A DNA stretch of 64,000 nucleotides from an uncultured Campylobacter sp. (GCA_934718785.1 CAKVAF010000008.1:16742-80741), one strand, 5' to 3'; shown: positions 7,398 to 15,841, counted from the stretch's first letter. A program made the numbers and translations. Notes: generated from the letters alone by a model not told the origin.

Positions 7398-8411
7398 ATG
7401 ATGACATTCTCAAATTTCATTTCAAGGCTTTTTGGTGGCGTGGCGAGTGCGCGTTTGCCGAGTTTTTTACAGCGCTTTATCAATGCGTGGTATGTGAGAT
7501 ATTTTAAGATTGATTTAAGCGAATTTGGGCCTTTAGAGCATTATGAGAGCTTAAATGCACTTTTTACGCGCAAATTAACGCGTCAAAGAGCGCTTGAGTC
7601 TGGCTTTATCAGCCCAAGCGATGGCAAGATTTTAGAGTGTGGCGCAAGCAGCGAGCTTGGTGATGAGCAAGTAGCACTCAGCATTAAAGGCTTCACATAT
7701 AGCATTGATGAGCTTTTAGGTGGTGCTTTAAAGCAAGATATGGCAAGCTTTGAATATGGAAAAAAATCTCAAGATGAAATCAATTTAAAAAGCGTTGCAA
7801 ATAATGAAAAGGTGAATAACTTAAAAAACAGCGGCGCGAGTTTTGAAAATCAAGGCGCAAGTGATGAAAGTGGAACACAAAGTAGTAAAAAGCGCGAGAA
7901 AATATGCTTTGAGTATGTGAATATTTATCTTTCGCCACGCGATTATCATCGCTATCACTGCCCTGTGAATATGCGCGTTAAAGCTGCTTTTTACATCAGC
8001 GGTGCGCTTAAAAGCGTGAGTGAAAAAAGTCTTGAAAAAGTGGCTAATTTGTATGCTAGAAACGAACGTTTCGTGCTAGAATGCGAGACTTTAGATAGGA
8101 TTTTAAACGACAATTTAGAAAAAAGCGAGCAAAAAAATGCTTCAAAGCGCTTTTTTATGGTCTTTGTTGGTGCTTTAAATGTCGGTAAAATGTGTTTTAA
8201 TTTTGATAAAAAATTGCAAAAAAAAGCGTACCTCGGGGCTAATTTTTCAAAATTTTATGATAAAATAGAGCTTAAAAAAGGCGATGAGCTGGGGCATTTT
8301 GAGCTGGGTTCGACCATTGTGCTTTTGTTTAAAAAAAATGATTTTAAACTTTGCGTAAAGCCTTATGAAAGCGTGAAATTTGGGCAGCAAATTGCCGAGA
8401 TTTTAAAGTGA
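7398..8411 (+). CDS. psd: Phosphatidylserine decarboxylase proenzyme with in-frame repeat insertion
   Basis: Converts phosphatidylserine to phosphatidylethanolamine at the inner membrane. SPSDGKIL (Asp75), DYHRYHCPV (His184/His187) and the self-cleaving FELGSTIVLLF (Ser305 gives the pyruvoyl group) are all present, so the enzyme should work. At 337 residues it is about 70 longer than the C. jejuni protein (recall: 266). The excess is mostly a hydrophilic low-complexity insert at about residues 119-167, with a smaller one near 236-250. The large insert includes NSGASFEN, encoded by an exact copy of the dispersed repeat core (7825-7840). A small membrane-protein gene and a DJ-1 gene follow in the same direction. 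Confidence 0.92.
   Translation: MMTFSNFISRLFGGVASARLPSFLQRFINAWYVRYFKIDLSEFGPLEHYESLNALFTRKLTRQRALESGFISPSDGKILECGASSELGDEQVALSIKGFTYSIDELLGGALKQDMASFEYGKKSQDEINLKSVANNEKVNNLKNSGASFENQGASDESGTQSSKKREKICFEYVNIYLSPRDYHRYHCPVNMRVKAAFYISGALKSVSEKSLEKVANLYARNERFVLECETLDRILNDNLEKSEQKNASKRFFMVFVGALNVGKMCFNFDKKLQKKAYLGANFSKFYDKIELKKGDELGHFELGSTIVLLFKKNDFKLCVKPYESVKFGQQIAEILK
7825..7840 (+). repeat. Dispersed repeat core inside psd
   Basis: AAAACAGCGGCGCGAG, identical to intergenic copies at 9281 and 29994, continued by TTTTGAAAAT as in several other copies. It is translated in frame as NSGASFEN within the non-conserved insert of Psd. Confidence 0.85.
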
Positions 8412-8505
8412 TTTAAATTAAAGAGACTAGGGCTTCGTTGAAATTTGGGCAAAAGAAGCTGAATTTAAAAAAATTATAAGCAATAAAGATAAAAAAGGCT
8501 ATAAA

Positions 8506-8649
8506 ATGGGGATTTTAAATGCTTTGATGATGATTTTATTTATAGGCTTTATTGTGATTTTAGTCGTGGGCTTTAACCGCCAAATGATGGCGCGCAATAA
8601 AGAGCGCGAAGCAAAAAATATCAAATTTAAGGAGAAAAAAGATGAGTAA
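8506..8649 (+). CDS. Small single-span membrane protein (47 aa)
   Basis: A 47-residue frame beginning MGILNALMMILFIGFIVILV: one strong hydrophobic helix (residues about 3-22) followed by a short basic tail (NRQMMARNKEREAKNIKFKE). Its TAA overlaps the ATG of the DJ-1 family gene, so the two are probably co-translated, and the AAGGAG box of that gene lies inside this one. Upstream spacing to psd is 94 bases. Function unknown; the close coupling is the best argument that it is real. Confidence 0.65.
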   Translation: MGILNALMMILFIGFIVILVVGFNRQMMARNKEREAKNIKFKEKKDE

Positions 8650-9193
8650 AAAAGTTTTAGTGCCTTTGGCACAGGGCTTTGAAGAGATTGAGTTTATCAA
8701 TATCGTGGATTTACTGCGCCGAGCTGGGCTTGAAGTTTGCATTACAGCCTTAAATACCGAGCTTTCAGTCAAGGGCGCACACGAAATTTATATCAAAGCT
8801 GAGCGCTTTTTGGAAGAAATTGACGCCAGTGAATTTGACGCCATTGCCCTTGCTGGTGGCTATGAAGGGATGTGTAATTTAAAACAAAACGCCAAAGTGC
8901 TGGAGCTTTTAAAGGCAATGAGCGCGCAAAACAAGCTTATAGCAGCCATTTGCGCTTCGCCGATTGTGCTTAATGAAGCAGGGCTTTTACAAGGCGATTT
9001 TACTTGTTATCCGGGCTGTGAAGTGGGGCTAAATGGGCATTTTATCAGCAAAAGCGTTGTTGTAAATGAAAACATCATCACAGGGGCTGGCGTGGCGGTA
9101 GCAAGCGACTTTGCACTGGCTTTGGTGCGCTATTTGTGCGGCGACGCAGCGGCAAAAAAGCTGGGCGATGGAATTTTAATGCCTTGGCGCTAG
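8642..9193 (+). CDS. DJ-1/PfpI family protein
   Basis: 183 residues of the DJ-1/ThiJ/YajL type. KKVLVPLAQGFEEIEFINIV is the typical first strand with the conserved Glu (EEIE), and AAICASPIVL holds the nucleophilic Cys of the elbow. CYPGCEVGL and TGAGVAVASDFAL complete the family pattern. Members act as deglycases/glyoxalases or protein-protecting chaperones in oxidative stress; the exact activity here cannot be read from sequence. A GGAG box inside the upstream small gene supports the ATG at 8642. Confidence 0.88.
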   Translation: MSKKVLVPLAQGFEEIEFINIVDLLRRAGLEVCITALNTELSVKGAHEIYIKAERFLEEIDASEFDAIALAGGYEGMCNLKQNAKVLELLKAMSAQNKLIAAICASPIVLNEAGLLQGDFTCYPGCEVGLNGHFISKSVVVNENIITGAGVAVASDFALALVRYLCGDAAAKKLGDGILMPWR

Positions 9194-9280
9194 CGGGAGT
9201 TTTAAGATTTGTTTGTGAGTTTGGGATAATTTAAATAGAATTTAGGATAAATTTTAAAATAATATTGTGGAATAAATTTC

Positions 9281-9486
9281 AAAACAGCGGCGCGAGTTTA
9301 AATTTAGTGTCATCGCAAAGCCTTTAGGCTGAAGCAATCCATACTTTAATTTTACAAAATTCAAATTTTTTCTCATATAAATTTATGGATTGCCACGCAT
9401 TTGCTGACGCAAATTCTCGCAATGACAAACTATTAAATTTATCGCATATTTTCTTGCAAAGCCCCAAAACTTCGCGCCGCTGTTTT
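9281..9486. repeat. Composite repeat element, complete copy (206 bp)
   Basis: Left end AAAACAGCGGCGCGAG (9281-9296), right end TTCGCGCCGCTGTTTT (9471-9486), an inverted repeat of 15/16. Between them are GTCATCGCAAAG ... GAAGCAATCCATA (from 9309) and TATGGATTGC ... CTCGCAATGAC (to about 9425), an internal inverted pair. No open frame. The arrangement resembles a small non-autonomous mobile or REP-like element. Confidence 0.75.
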
Positions 9487-9610
9487 ATAATTTTGCATTT
9501 AAAATTTTATGAAATTTCGTAATCTGTGCTTTGTCATTGATTTTTTGTTACGCATTTACTTTATATTTTGATTTTTCTTTATTTTTATGCGAATTTATGC
9601 AAATTTTGGT

Positions 9611-9616
9611 TATAAT
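9611..9616 (+). promoter_or_regulatory. -10 box before the ydcH-like gene
   Basis: TATAAT in GGTTATAATAAGG, 29 bases before the ATG at 9646, followed by an AAGGAG ribosome site. Probably drives both the YdcH-like and chemoreceptor genes. Confidence 0.7.
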
Positions 9617-9645
9617 AAGGCTTTTAATATCAAAAAGGAGCTTTT

Positions 9646-9864
9646 ATGTGGCACGAGTATAGGGAGTTGATGAGTGAATTAAAGGGCAAGGATGCGCACT
9701 TTGACAAGCTTTTTGACAAACACAATGAACTGGATGATAAGATTAAGGATGCGGAAGCGGGACGTATTTTCCTAGATTCGCTTGAAATTTCACAACTTAA
9801 AAAAGAAAAATTGCTCGTTAAAGAAGAACTTGGCGAGTATTTGGCTAATTATTCGAAAAAATAG
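9646..9864 (+). CDS. YdcH family (DUF465) small coiled-coil protein
   Basis: 72 residues, MWHEYRELMSEL followed by FDKLFDKHNELDDKIKDAE and LKKEKLLVKEELGEYL: the helical hairpin of the DUF465/YdcH family. The function of the family is unknown. A strong AAGGAG box precedes the ATG. It is followed after 12 bases by the soluble chemoreceptor, an arrangement that I recall from C. jejuni Cj0449c-Cj0448c. Confidence 0.85.
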   Translation: MWHEYRELMSELKGKDAHFDKLFDKHNELDDKIKDAEAGRIFLDSLEISQLKKEKLLVKEELGEYLANYSKK

Positions 9865-9876
9865 GGGGACAAGGCT

Positions 9877-11022
9877 TTGTTTGGTTTAGGAAAAAGCGGG
9901 GAAAATCAAGCCGCAAGCAATGCTGAAATTCAAAAATTACAATCTCAAATTCAGCAACTTAGGGTCGAAAATGCCGAGCTGAAAAAGCAAATTCAAAATG
10001 CGATGAAAAACGACGCACAAAAAAATCTCAATCACAATTTGCTTGAAATTATGCTCTCAGGTGCGCTTGAAGATATCGCTATCGTGCAAGAGGACATGCT
10101 TGCAAATGTCAATAAAGCTGAAGTCATCTCAGAATCATCCAATTCATCGCTTCACGAAATGGACGAACTTGATGAAATCACAAGCTCAATCAATGGTTCG
10201 CTTTCAAATATCATCGAATCAGCCAATAAATCGCGCGACACCGCAGGCACACTACATAGAAGCGTTGATGAGATCACAAATGTTATCAATTTAATCAAAG
10301 ATGTATCCGATCAAACCAATTTGCTCGCTCTTAACGCAGCGATCGAAGCAGCGCGCGCAGGTGAGCATGGGCGTGGCTTTGCAGTCGTTGCCGATGAAGT
10401 AAGAAAGCTTGCTGAAAAGACACAAAAAGCAACAGCTGAAGTTGAAATGAATATCAACTTACTCAAGCAAAATGCCAATGAAATGTTCTCTCAAAGCGAG
10501 CAAGTCGAAAAGGTGTCAATGGACTCTAATGAGCACATTATGCAGTTTTCACAACGTTTTAATGAGCTAAAAACTAAGGCAAGCGAGAATAATGTCAATG
10601 CGACAAATATCGTCTCAGAAGCCTTTGTATCGCTTGCAAAGCTCGATCATGTCGTGTTTAAACTTAATGGCTATAAGCAAATTTTTGCGCACTCTGGCAA
10701 TAAGCTGAGCGATCATTTTTCATGTCGCTTAGGCAAATGGCTTGTAAATGATGGCAAAAAGCGCTTTGGAAGTAATGTAATGTTCTCTCAAATCAACGAG
10801 CCACACGCCAATGTGCATGAGACTATCAATGCTGCTATAGATCTAGCACACCAAGACGCGGTGGCAAATACAGGCGAAATACTTGATAAGTGTAAGGAAG
10901 CTGAAAAATCATCACTCAAGCTTTTTGATATATTCAAACAAATGATCAATATCGCTCAAGGCAAAAGCTCTAAAAAGGCAGAAGAGCAAAACAGCGGTAC
11001 TCAAAGCGAAGAGAACAAATAA
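9877..11022 (+). CDS. Cytosolic methyl-accepting chemotaxis protein with CZB domain (Tlp6-like)
   Basis: 381 residues with no membrane segment, so a soluble receptor. An N-terminal coiled coil (about 15-45) precedes the MCP signalling hairpin tip [20 protein letters not shown] (from residue 145), then [13 protein letters not shown]. The C-terminal part is a chemoreceptor zinc-binding (CZB) domain: His258, Cys283 in CRLGKW, and His310/His314 in HANVHE are its zinc ligands. Starts at TTG (9877) after a GGGGGA/AAGG stretch. CZB receptors sense hypochlorite or zinc state in other bacteria; that role is inference here. A Ser/Gln/Glu-rich tail follows. Confidence 0.9.
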   Translation: MFGLGKSGENQAASNAEIQKLQSQIQQLRVENAELKKQIQNAMKNDAQKNLNHNLLEIMLSGALEDIAIVQEDMLANVNKAEVISESSNSSLHEMDELDEITSSINGSLSNIIESANKSRDTAGTLHRSVDEITNVINLIKDVSDQTNLLALNAAIEAARAGEHGRGFAVVADEVRKLAEKTQKATAEVEMNINLLKQNANEMFSQSEQVEKVSMDSNEHIMQFSQRFNELKTKASENNVNATNIVSEAFVSLAKLDHVVFKLNGYKQIFAHSGNKLSDHFSCRLGKWLVNDGKKRFGSNVMFSQINEPHANVHETINAAIDLAHQDAVANTGEILDKCKEAEKSSLKLFDIFKQMINIAQGKSSKKAEEQNSGTQSEENK

Positions 11023-11095
11023 GCCTTAGCGTAGCGTTATTTTGATGTAGCGTTACTTTTCAAGGGAGTGTGGAGCGGGTCTAGTAATCTTGGAT

Positions 11096-11125
11096 TAAAC
11101 TCAAGTCGCGTTTGACTTGAGTTTA
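11096..11125 (+). terminator. Hairpin after the chemoreceptor gene
   Basis: A perfect 12-bp stem, TAAACTCAAGTC (11096-11107) and GACTTGAGTTTA (11114-11125), with a 6-nt loop. There is no long T tract after it, so it may be a weak terminator or an RNA end stabiliser. Confidence 0.55.
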
Positions 11126-11229
11126 AATAAATTCACGTGTAGGTTTAAATTTCTAATCTTAAAATTTTTGATTTTTAAAATTCTTAAAAGCTTTCAAAAT
11201 TGAATAAAACTTTCAAAATTTAAAATCAC

Positions 11230-11400
11230 AAAACAGCGGCGCGAAGTTTAAATTTATTATCAAGAGCCAGCTTGTTGACAGCGCAGCAATATATAAATTT
11301 TTAAAAAAAACTTAAAAACTTGTGTCATTGCAAGTGAGGTTTTATAATGGGCTGAATTTATCATTGCGAGCGTTACTTACAACGCATGGCAATCCACAAA
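11230..11400. repeat. Composite repeat, partial copy
   Basis: Starts with AAAACAGCGGCGCGAAG (11230-11246), then GTCATTGCAAG near 11323 and TCATTGCGAGCG ... GGCAATCCACAAA (11361-11400). The inverted right end is missing. Confidence 0.65.
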
Positions 11401-11567
11401 TTTTTATGAAAATCAAAAAATTGACTTCTTAGTCTTTTAAAATTTATAAATTTAAGTTCTTACAAGTTTTAAAAATTTTAATTTTTTTTATTTAAATCTT
11501 AAATTTTGTGAAATTTAAATTTTTTAATTTATAAAAATTTCAATTTTAAAAAATCATTTTTCTATCT

Positions 11568-11583
11568 TGGAACGATTTTTGCT
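11568..11583 (+). promoter_or_regulatory. Sigma-54 (RpoN) promoter
   Basis: TTGGAACGATTTTTGCTTTA contains GG at 11569-11570 and GC at 11581-11582, exactly 10 bases apart, matching the Campylobacter RpoN consensus TTGGAAC-N4-TTTGCTT. It lies 42 bases before the next start codon. RpoN with FlgR drives hook, rod and related flagellar genes, so the gene downstream is probably flagellar. Confidence 0.8.
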
Positions 11584-11624
11584 TTATGTTTAGAAATTTC
11601 TTAAGTAAATTGAAAGGATAGACA

Positions 11625-12113
11625 ATGAGTAGCGAACTTGAGATTTTAAAAAAGCATTTGGGTGAAGTTGAAGGTAAGGCAAGCTTTGAGGCCAAGCAAC
11701 TTTGCTTGCAGATTAATGATGCAAATGACTTTATCGGCGCTTTGCAGGTGCTTGATATATCGCTAAAAAAGGTCGAAAACAATATCAAAGAGCGCGGCAG
11801 TGATGAGATGGCAAATCGCGCGCTTGATGCCAGCACGATGAAGCTCATTTCAAATTGTGCTTTTATGGGCGAGAGCCTATTTGATAATACTTTCAAGGTC
11901 AATGTCGGCGGGCGTGAATTTGGCTTTGAGATACAAAATCCTATGCTCTTACTCGAAAACAACGGCTTTGAAGGTGTTTTAGCCTATGTGCAAGATAAAA
12001 GAGAAGAAATTTTAGCCTTGCTTTTAGATTTAGCTACTGCAATCACACTTGGCTCAAGCTTTGCTACACCGCAAACTGAAGCGAAATTTGATTATAAAAA
12101 TTTGTTTAGATAG
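11625..12113 (+). CDS. Probable flagellar protein, possibly FliS co-chaperone (HP1076-like)
   Basis: 162 residues, mainly helical, no signal peptide. LEILKKHLGEVEGKASFEAK and QLCLQINDANDFIGALQVL resemble what I recall of the Helicobacter FliS export co-chaperone HP1076, and a central ANRALDASTMKLISNCAFMG helix follows; the C-terminal half (VNVGGREFGFEIQNP, then YVQDKREEILALLLDLA) also fits. The resemblance is from memory and needs a profile search. Independent support for a flagellar role is the sigma-54 promoter directly upstream. AAAGGA precedes the ATG. Confidence 0.6.
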   Translation: MSSELEILKKHLGEVEGKASFEAKQLCLQINDANDFIGALQVLDISLKKVENNIKERGSDEMANRALDASTMKLISNCAFMGESLFDNTFKVNVGGREFGFEIQNPMLLLENNGFEGVLAYVQDKREEILALLLDLATAITLGSSFATPQTEAKFDYKNLFR

Positions 12114-12387
12114 AAATTGCAGAGTGTAAAACCTTAAACTCATTTTTGCACTCCTGCAAAATTTTAATAAACTCTCGTTTATCCTTGCGCGATATTTTAA
12201 TTTTGTGTGAGTTAAATTTATGCCTTGTTTCGTGTTTTTAAACGCTTTTAATAATAAAAAGTTGAAATTTTATTATTAAAAGAAAATCCACAGGATTAGT
12301 GATAATCTATAAAATTAAATACTATATTAATTTATTAAATCAGGGTTTAATCTCGCCGTTTTTGCTTTCAAATTCTTTGATTTTTTC
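12114..12387. other. Non-coding gap, convergent genes
   Basis: About 270 AT-rich bases between convergent genes. GCAGAGTG (12119-12126) and a near-complementary CACTCCTGC about 30 bases on could form an imperfect terminator. Nothing else is recognisable. Confidence 0.45.
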
Positions 12388-13464
12388 TTATAAAAGGTGT
12401 AAATCATAGTTTTGAATTTCTTGGTTCAGTGTGTTAAAATAGTCGCTCATATTTTGCGCATTTAAAATGTGCTGGTGATTTTTTATGGCTTGAAGTTGTA
12501 TTGAATTCATATCATTATTATAATGAGTTAAGTCCTTATAATTGGCCAAATCCTTGGTGTAAGTTAAATCATCAAAGCCATAAATACGCACATTAGGATA
12601 TTTGCTTGCTTGAGTGATAATAAACTCAAGCAGTTGTCGCCATTTTCCAAAAACTTGCGCAGGCTCTTCTCCTTTATATGCCTTGTAAAATGCTTTAGAA
12701 TAAGCAGGAATGATGAGTTCAAATTCTACATTAGGGTTGCTTTTGATAAAAGAAAAAAGATTTTTATCGATGTGATTTTCTTGCTCTTTTAGATCAAATT
12801 TGTTTTGAATAATTTGAAATTCATTGCTTGCTTTTTTAATATAAAACAAATCTTTTGGAAGATAATAATCCTTTGAAAGCCATTTATCAAAGCCGCCAAA
12901 AAGGCGTATTATTTTTTGCTCATTTTTCCAAGTGGCGATATTAGAAATATCTACATCTTTACTTCCTATACATTTGCCACTGCGAGAATAAATAATCGCA
13001 CAGCTTATAAAATGGCGGTTTAAATAAAAGCGCATACGTTCTAAGAAACTGCCATATATCTTAGCATTTAACTTATTTTTGTATGTTGCATTTAAAAGAT
13101 ATATATCTAAAGAATAAATCACGCGTTTGATTTTCTTGTGTTTAAATATAAAATCAAGCAGTATAGCCCTTTCACTTGGTGTTGCTCCACCTATAGATAA
13201 ATTTACCCACTTGCCACCCAGCAGACTTTTGACTTCTTTTGGCTCTGTATTTTGAAGCATAGAACTGCCTAAAATCACGCTATCAAAATCAAAATTTTCG
13301 ATAATATAGCGCTCGCTCAGCCTTTCTTTAAAGCTCATATCCCTAAAATAAGGCTTATGAAAGAGCATACCCGCATCATAAATATAAAGTAAAATACACA
13401 AAAATATCAACATTAAAAAACCAGAAAATGGCACTAAAAGGCTAAATTTCCTAAAAGCATTCAT
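12388..13464 (-). CDS. SGNH/DltD-like protein, partner of the MBOAT acyltransferase
   Basis: 358 residues with one N-terminal membrane helix (FSLLVPFSGFLMLIFLCIL, about 7-25) and a large exported domain. DFDSVILGSSMLQNTEP (about 58-74) has the GSSM nucleophile block of SGNH-like O-acyltransferase partners, and LSIGGATPSERAILLDF the following Gly block; an Asp-x-x-His pair near the C-terminus (DLTHYN) is consistent. Such proteins pair with MBOAT acyl carriers (as in AlgI/AlgX or PatA/PatB) to acetylate extracellular glycans. It starts 8 bases after the MBOAT stop, in the same operon. The target glycan is unknown. Confidence 0.7.
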   Translation of the reverse strand: MNAFRKFSLLVPFSGFLMLIFLCILLYIYDAGMLFHKPYFRDMSFKERLSERYIIENFDFDSVILGSSMLQNTEPKEVKSLLGGKWVNLSIGGATPSERAILLDFIFKHKKIKRVIYSLDIYLLNATYKNKLNAKIYGSFLERMRFYLNRHFISCAIIYSRSGKCIGSKDVDISNIATWKNEQKIIRLFGGFDKWLSKDYYLPKDLFYIKKASNEFQIIQNKFDLKEQENHIDKNLFSFIKSNPNVEFELIIPAYSKAFYKAYKGEEPAQVFGKWRQLLEFIITQASKYPNVRIYGFDDLTYTKDLANYKDLTHYNNDMNSIQLQAIKNHQHILNAQNMSDYFNTLNQEIQNYDLHLL

Positions 13465-14555
13465 AAAATTCCTTAAAAATTAAAATAAATAAATTCGCTA
13501 TAATTATCCCCAAGCATTGCCACTAAAGCTAGTGCAAACAAAAGTGCCATCAAAAAAGCAAAGCTTAAGCTAGGCTTAAAGCTCTCTAGCTTTTGCCACG
13601 AGTTTTTAAATCCAAGCACGATGATAAAAGAAATGATAAGAAAATACAAAAAGGCATTATCGCCATCAATAGCGGCAAAAAGCTCTTTTGTGCGCCAAAA
13701 CTTTTGTGGCAACTCTATCCAGGTGTTTAGCGCAAACATTGATTTAATAATACTTAAGGCAGAATTCACACTTTCAGCACGAAAGAAAATCCAAGCTAAA
13801 TTCACAAAATTAAAACACAAAAACCACGCGCAAAAATGATAAAATTTAGAGTGCAAAAATCCTAAATTTAGGCCCTTAGAACTTAAAAATTCTAAGAAAA
13901 ACTTATAAATTCGGCAAATTACAAGAGCCATACCATGTAAAATGCCCCAAATCACAAAGCCCCAGCCAGCCCCATGCCAAATACCACTTAAAAAGCGACG
14001 ATGAAAAGATTACGCAAATTAAGCCACTTGCCTGAGCGGTTTGAGCCCAGTGGGATATAAAGATAAGCTTTTAAAAAGCGCCCCAAGGTAATGTGCCAGC
14101 ACCGCCAAAACTCAGCGATATTGCGCGCTTTATAAGGCGAGTTAAAATTAAGCGGTAAAACAATGCCAAATAAAAGCGCCAAGCCAATTACCATATCACA
14201 ATATGCGCTAAAATCAAAATAAATTTGAAAAGTATAGCTAAGACTCGTCGCCCAAGCTTCTGCAATGCTTAGCACTTCGCCCTTTAAAGTCGCGTCAAAG
14301 CTAAGACTTGCGTGCTTTGCAAAAGTATCTGCGATGATTGTTTTTTTAAAAAGCCCAATGATAAAGATAAAAACGCCTTTTGCAAACTTATCCCAAGCAA
14401 TGAAGCGCGCATTTTTCGAGTTTGCAAATTGAGGCATCATTTCTTTATGATGGACTATAGGACCTGCGATGAGTTGTGGAAAAAAGCTGATAAAAAGACA
14501 ATAATCTAAAAAGTCAATGCGGACTGAGCTTTTAAATTTAGACTGAGAAATTTCT

Positions 14556-14571
14556 AAAACAGCGGCGCGGG
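14556..14571. repeat. Dispersed repeat core inside the MBOAT gene
   Basis: AAAACAGCGGCGCGGG (15 of 16 identical to the core), continued by TTTTGAAG. On the coding strand it is translated as part of FKTRAAVLE, inside a hydrophilic insert between DTYKGVD and the conserved LDYCLFISFFPQLIAGP. Confidence 0.8.
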
Positions 14572-14852
14572 TTTTGAAGTTTTTATCTAAATTTTGACTA
14601 GGATTAAGTTCTTCTAAATCCCTTAAATCAACGCCTTTGTAAGTATCTATTAAAAAGGCGATTTGCTGAAAGGTAAAAAATGAAATCCCCAGTGGCAAGA
14701 TGATATGAGGTAAGGGCACATTAAAATCTAAATTTAAAAGCTTTGTAAAAAGATTGAAATTTTCTAAGAAAAAATCTGTATATTTGAAAAAGCCTAAAAG
14801 AAGCAGGTTAAAAAGGACGCCAAGGATAATTAAAGGCTTATTGAGTTTTAAG

Positions 14853-14862
14853 CCCCCCCCCC
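14853..14862 (-). repeat. Poly-G tract (C10 on the plus strand) in the MBOAT gene
   Basis: Ten G on the coding strand. At this length translation ends as RGGGA-stop; eleven would join the N-terminal part to GLKLNKPLIILGVLFNLLLL and the conserved MBOAT core. Confidence 0.9.
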
Positions 14863-15163
14863 TCTGTCATTTATATTTGAGCTTAAAAGCTTGATTGAAG
14901 CTAGGTTTTGAAGCATTTTTGAAGCGATGAAATAATTGATTAAAATTGAAAAAAGCAGCAAAAACACAAGTTTTGGCTCAAAAAAGCCATAAAAATAAAA
15001 GCTGGCTAAAACAAGAAAAATTTTAGCGGCGATGAATCTTTTAAAATATTTTAAAAGATAAAAAAACCACAAGTGTTATAGGTAAAAATGCAAAAACAAA
15101 AATCGCTGAATTAAAGAGCATGAAAATCCTTATGGCTTAAATTTAAATTGATTTAAGCTTTGA

Positions 15164-15724
15164 TTATTTTAAAATCCTAGGTAAAGTTATGCCCCTTTGA
15201 GCTTGATATTTGCCCTTTTTATCCGCATAAGTGATATCGCATTTCTCATCGCCTTGTAAAAACAGCACTTGAGCGATACCCTCGTTGGCATAAATTTTAG
15301 CAGGCAGGGGCGTTGTATTTGAAATTTCAATCGTAATATGCCCTTCAAAACCAGGCTCAAAAGGCGTTACATTGACAATTATCCCACATCTTGCATAGGT
15401 GCTTTTGCCAAGGCAAATGGCCAGCACATCTTCAGGCATTTTAAAATACTCCACCGTCCTTGCAAGCGCAAAGGAATTTGCAGGCACGATACACACATCG
15501 CCCACAAAATCGACCACATTTTCTTCTAAAAAATTCTTTGGATCCACTACGGTGGAATTGACATTTGTAAAGATTTTAAACTCCCTACCCACGCGTATAT
15601 CATAGCCATAACTTGAAAGACCGTAGCTGACGACGCCTTTACCGATATTTGCTTCGCAAAAAGGCTCGATCATCTTTTTTTCAACCGCCATTTTTCTTAT
15701 CCAGTTATCTGCTTTTAAACCCAT
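15164..15724 (-). CDS. dcd: dCTP deaminase
   Basis: Deaminates dCTP to dUTP, the source of dUMP for thymidylate. 186 residues from the ATG at 15724, which gives the usual [13 protein letters not shown] start; a longer frame from 15748 has no ribosome site. [16 protein letters not shown] segment appears as [12 protein letters not shown], followed by [17 protein letters not shown] with the catalytic Glu, and the C-terminal [13 protein letters not shown] loop that closes over the nucleotide. A TATAAT box on the minus strand (15750-15755) lies 26 bases upstream. Divergent from the Bcr-type gene. Confidence 0.94.
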   Translation of the reverse strand: MGLKADNWIRKMAVEKKMIEPFCEANIGKGVVSYGLSSYGYDIRVGREFKIFTNVNSTVVDPKNFLEENVVDFVGDVCIVPANSFALARTVEYFKMPEDVLAICLGKSTYARCGIIVNVTPFEPGFEGHITIEISNTTPLPAKIYANEGIAQVLFLQGDEKCDITYADKKGKYQAQRGITLPRILK

Positions 15725-15749
15725 ATTTAGCCTTAAATTTAAATGCAAA

Positions 15750-15755
15750 ATTATA
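15750..15755 (-). promoter_or_regulatory. -10 box of dcd
   Basis: TATAAT on the minus strand, 26 bases upstream of the dcd ATG, in the 154-base divergent spacer with the Bcr-type exporter gene. Confidence 0.6.
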
Positions 15756-15835
15756 CAATATTTTAGAAAATATTAAAAAAAAATGTGAGTTTTATTTGAA
15801 ATTTAAATTCTAACATTATTTTAAGTTTTATTTTG

Positions 15836-15841
15836 TATAAT
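15836..15841 (+). promoter_or_regulatory. -10 box of the Bcr-type exporter
   Basis: TATAAT after TTTTATTTTG, 38 bases before the ATG at 15879. The upstream T-rich periodic stretch fits Campylobacter sigma-70. Confidence 0.65.

Larger units (their letters stand above)
9194..9645. other. Non-coding gap holding a complete composite repeat
   Basis: No gene. The composite repeat occupies 9281-9486, and the promoter of the ydcH-like gene lies at its right end (-10 at 9611-9616). Confidence 0.7.
11023..11624. other. Long non-coding gap with hairpin, repeats and a sigma-54 promoter
   Basis: 602 bases without a supported gene. It contains the hairpin at 11096-11125, a partial composite repeat at 11230-11400, and the sigma-54 promoter at 11568-11583. 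The rest is very AT-rich. Confidence 0.7.
13473..15121 (-). pseudogene. MBOAT-family O-acyltransferase, frameshifted at three homopolymers (one a poly-G tract)
   Basis: Reading all three frames together gives one MBOAT protein: start ATG at 15121 (AAGGA box before it) MLFNSAIFVFAFLPITLVVF, then FYFYGFFEPKLVFLLLF, then PHIILPLGISFFTFQQIAFL and FWRCWHITLGRFLKAYLYIP, then SGIWHGAGWGFVIWGILHG with the catalytic His. Three breaks interrupt it: A7 at 15060-15066 (6 needed), G10 on the coding strand at 14853-14862 (11 needed), and A5 at 13990-13994 (6 needed). The G tract is a classic contingency site, so it is OFF there; the other two suggest decay or sequence error. A repeat core lies in frame in its middle part. 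Followed by the SGNH-like gene. Confidence 0.75.
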
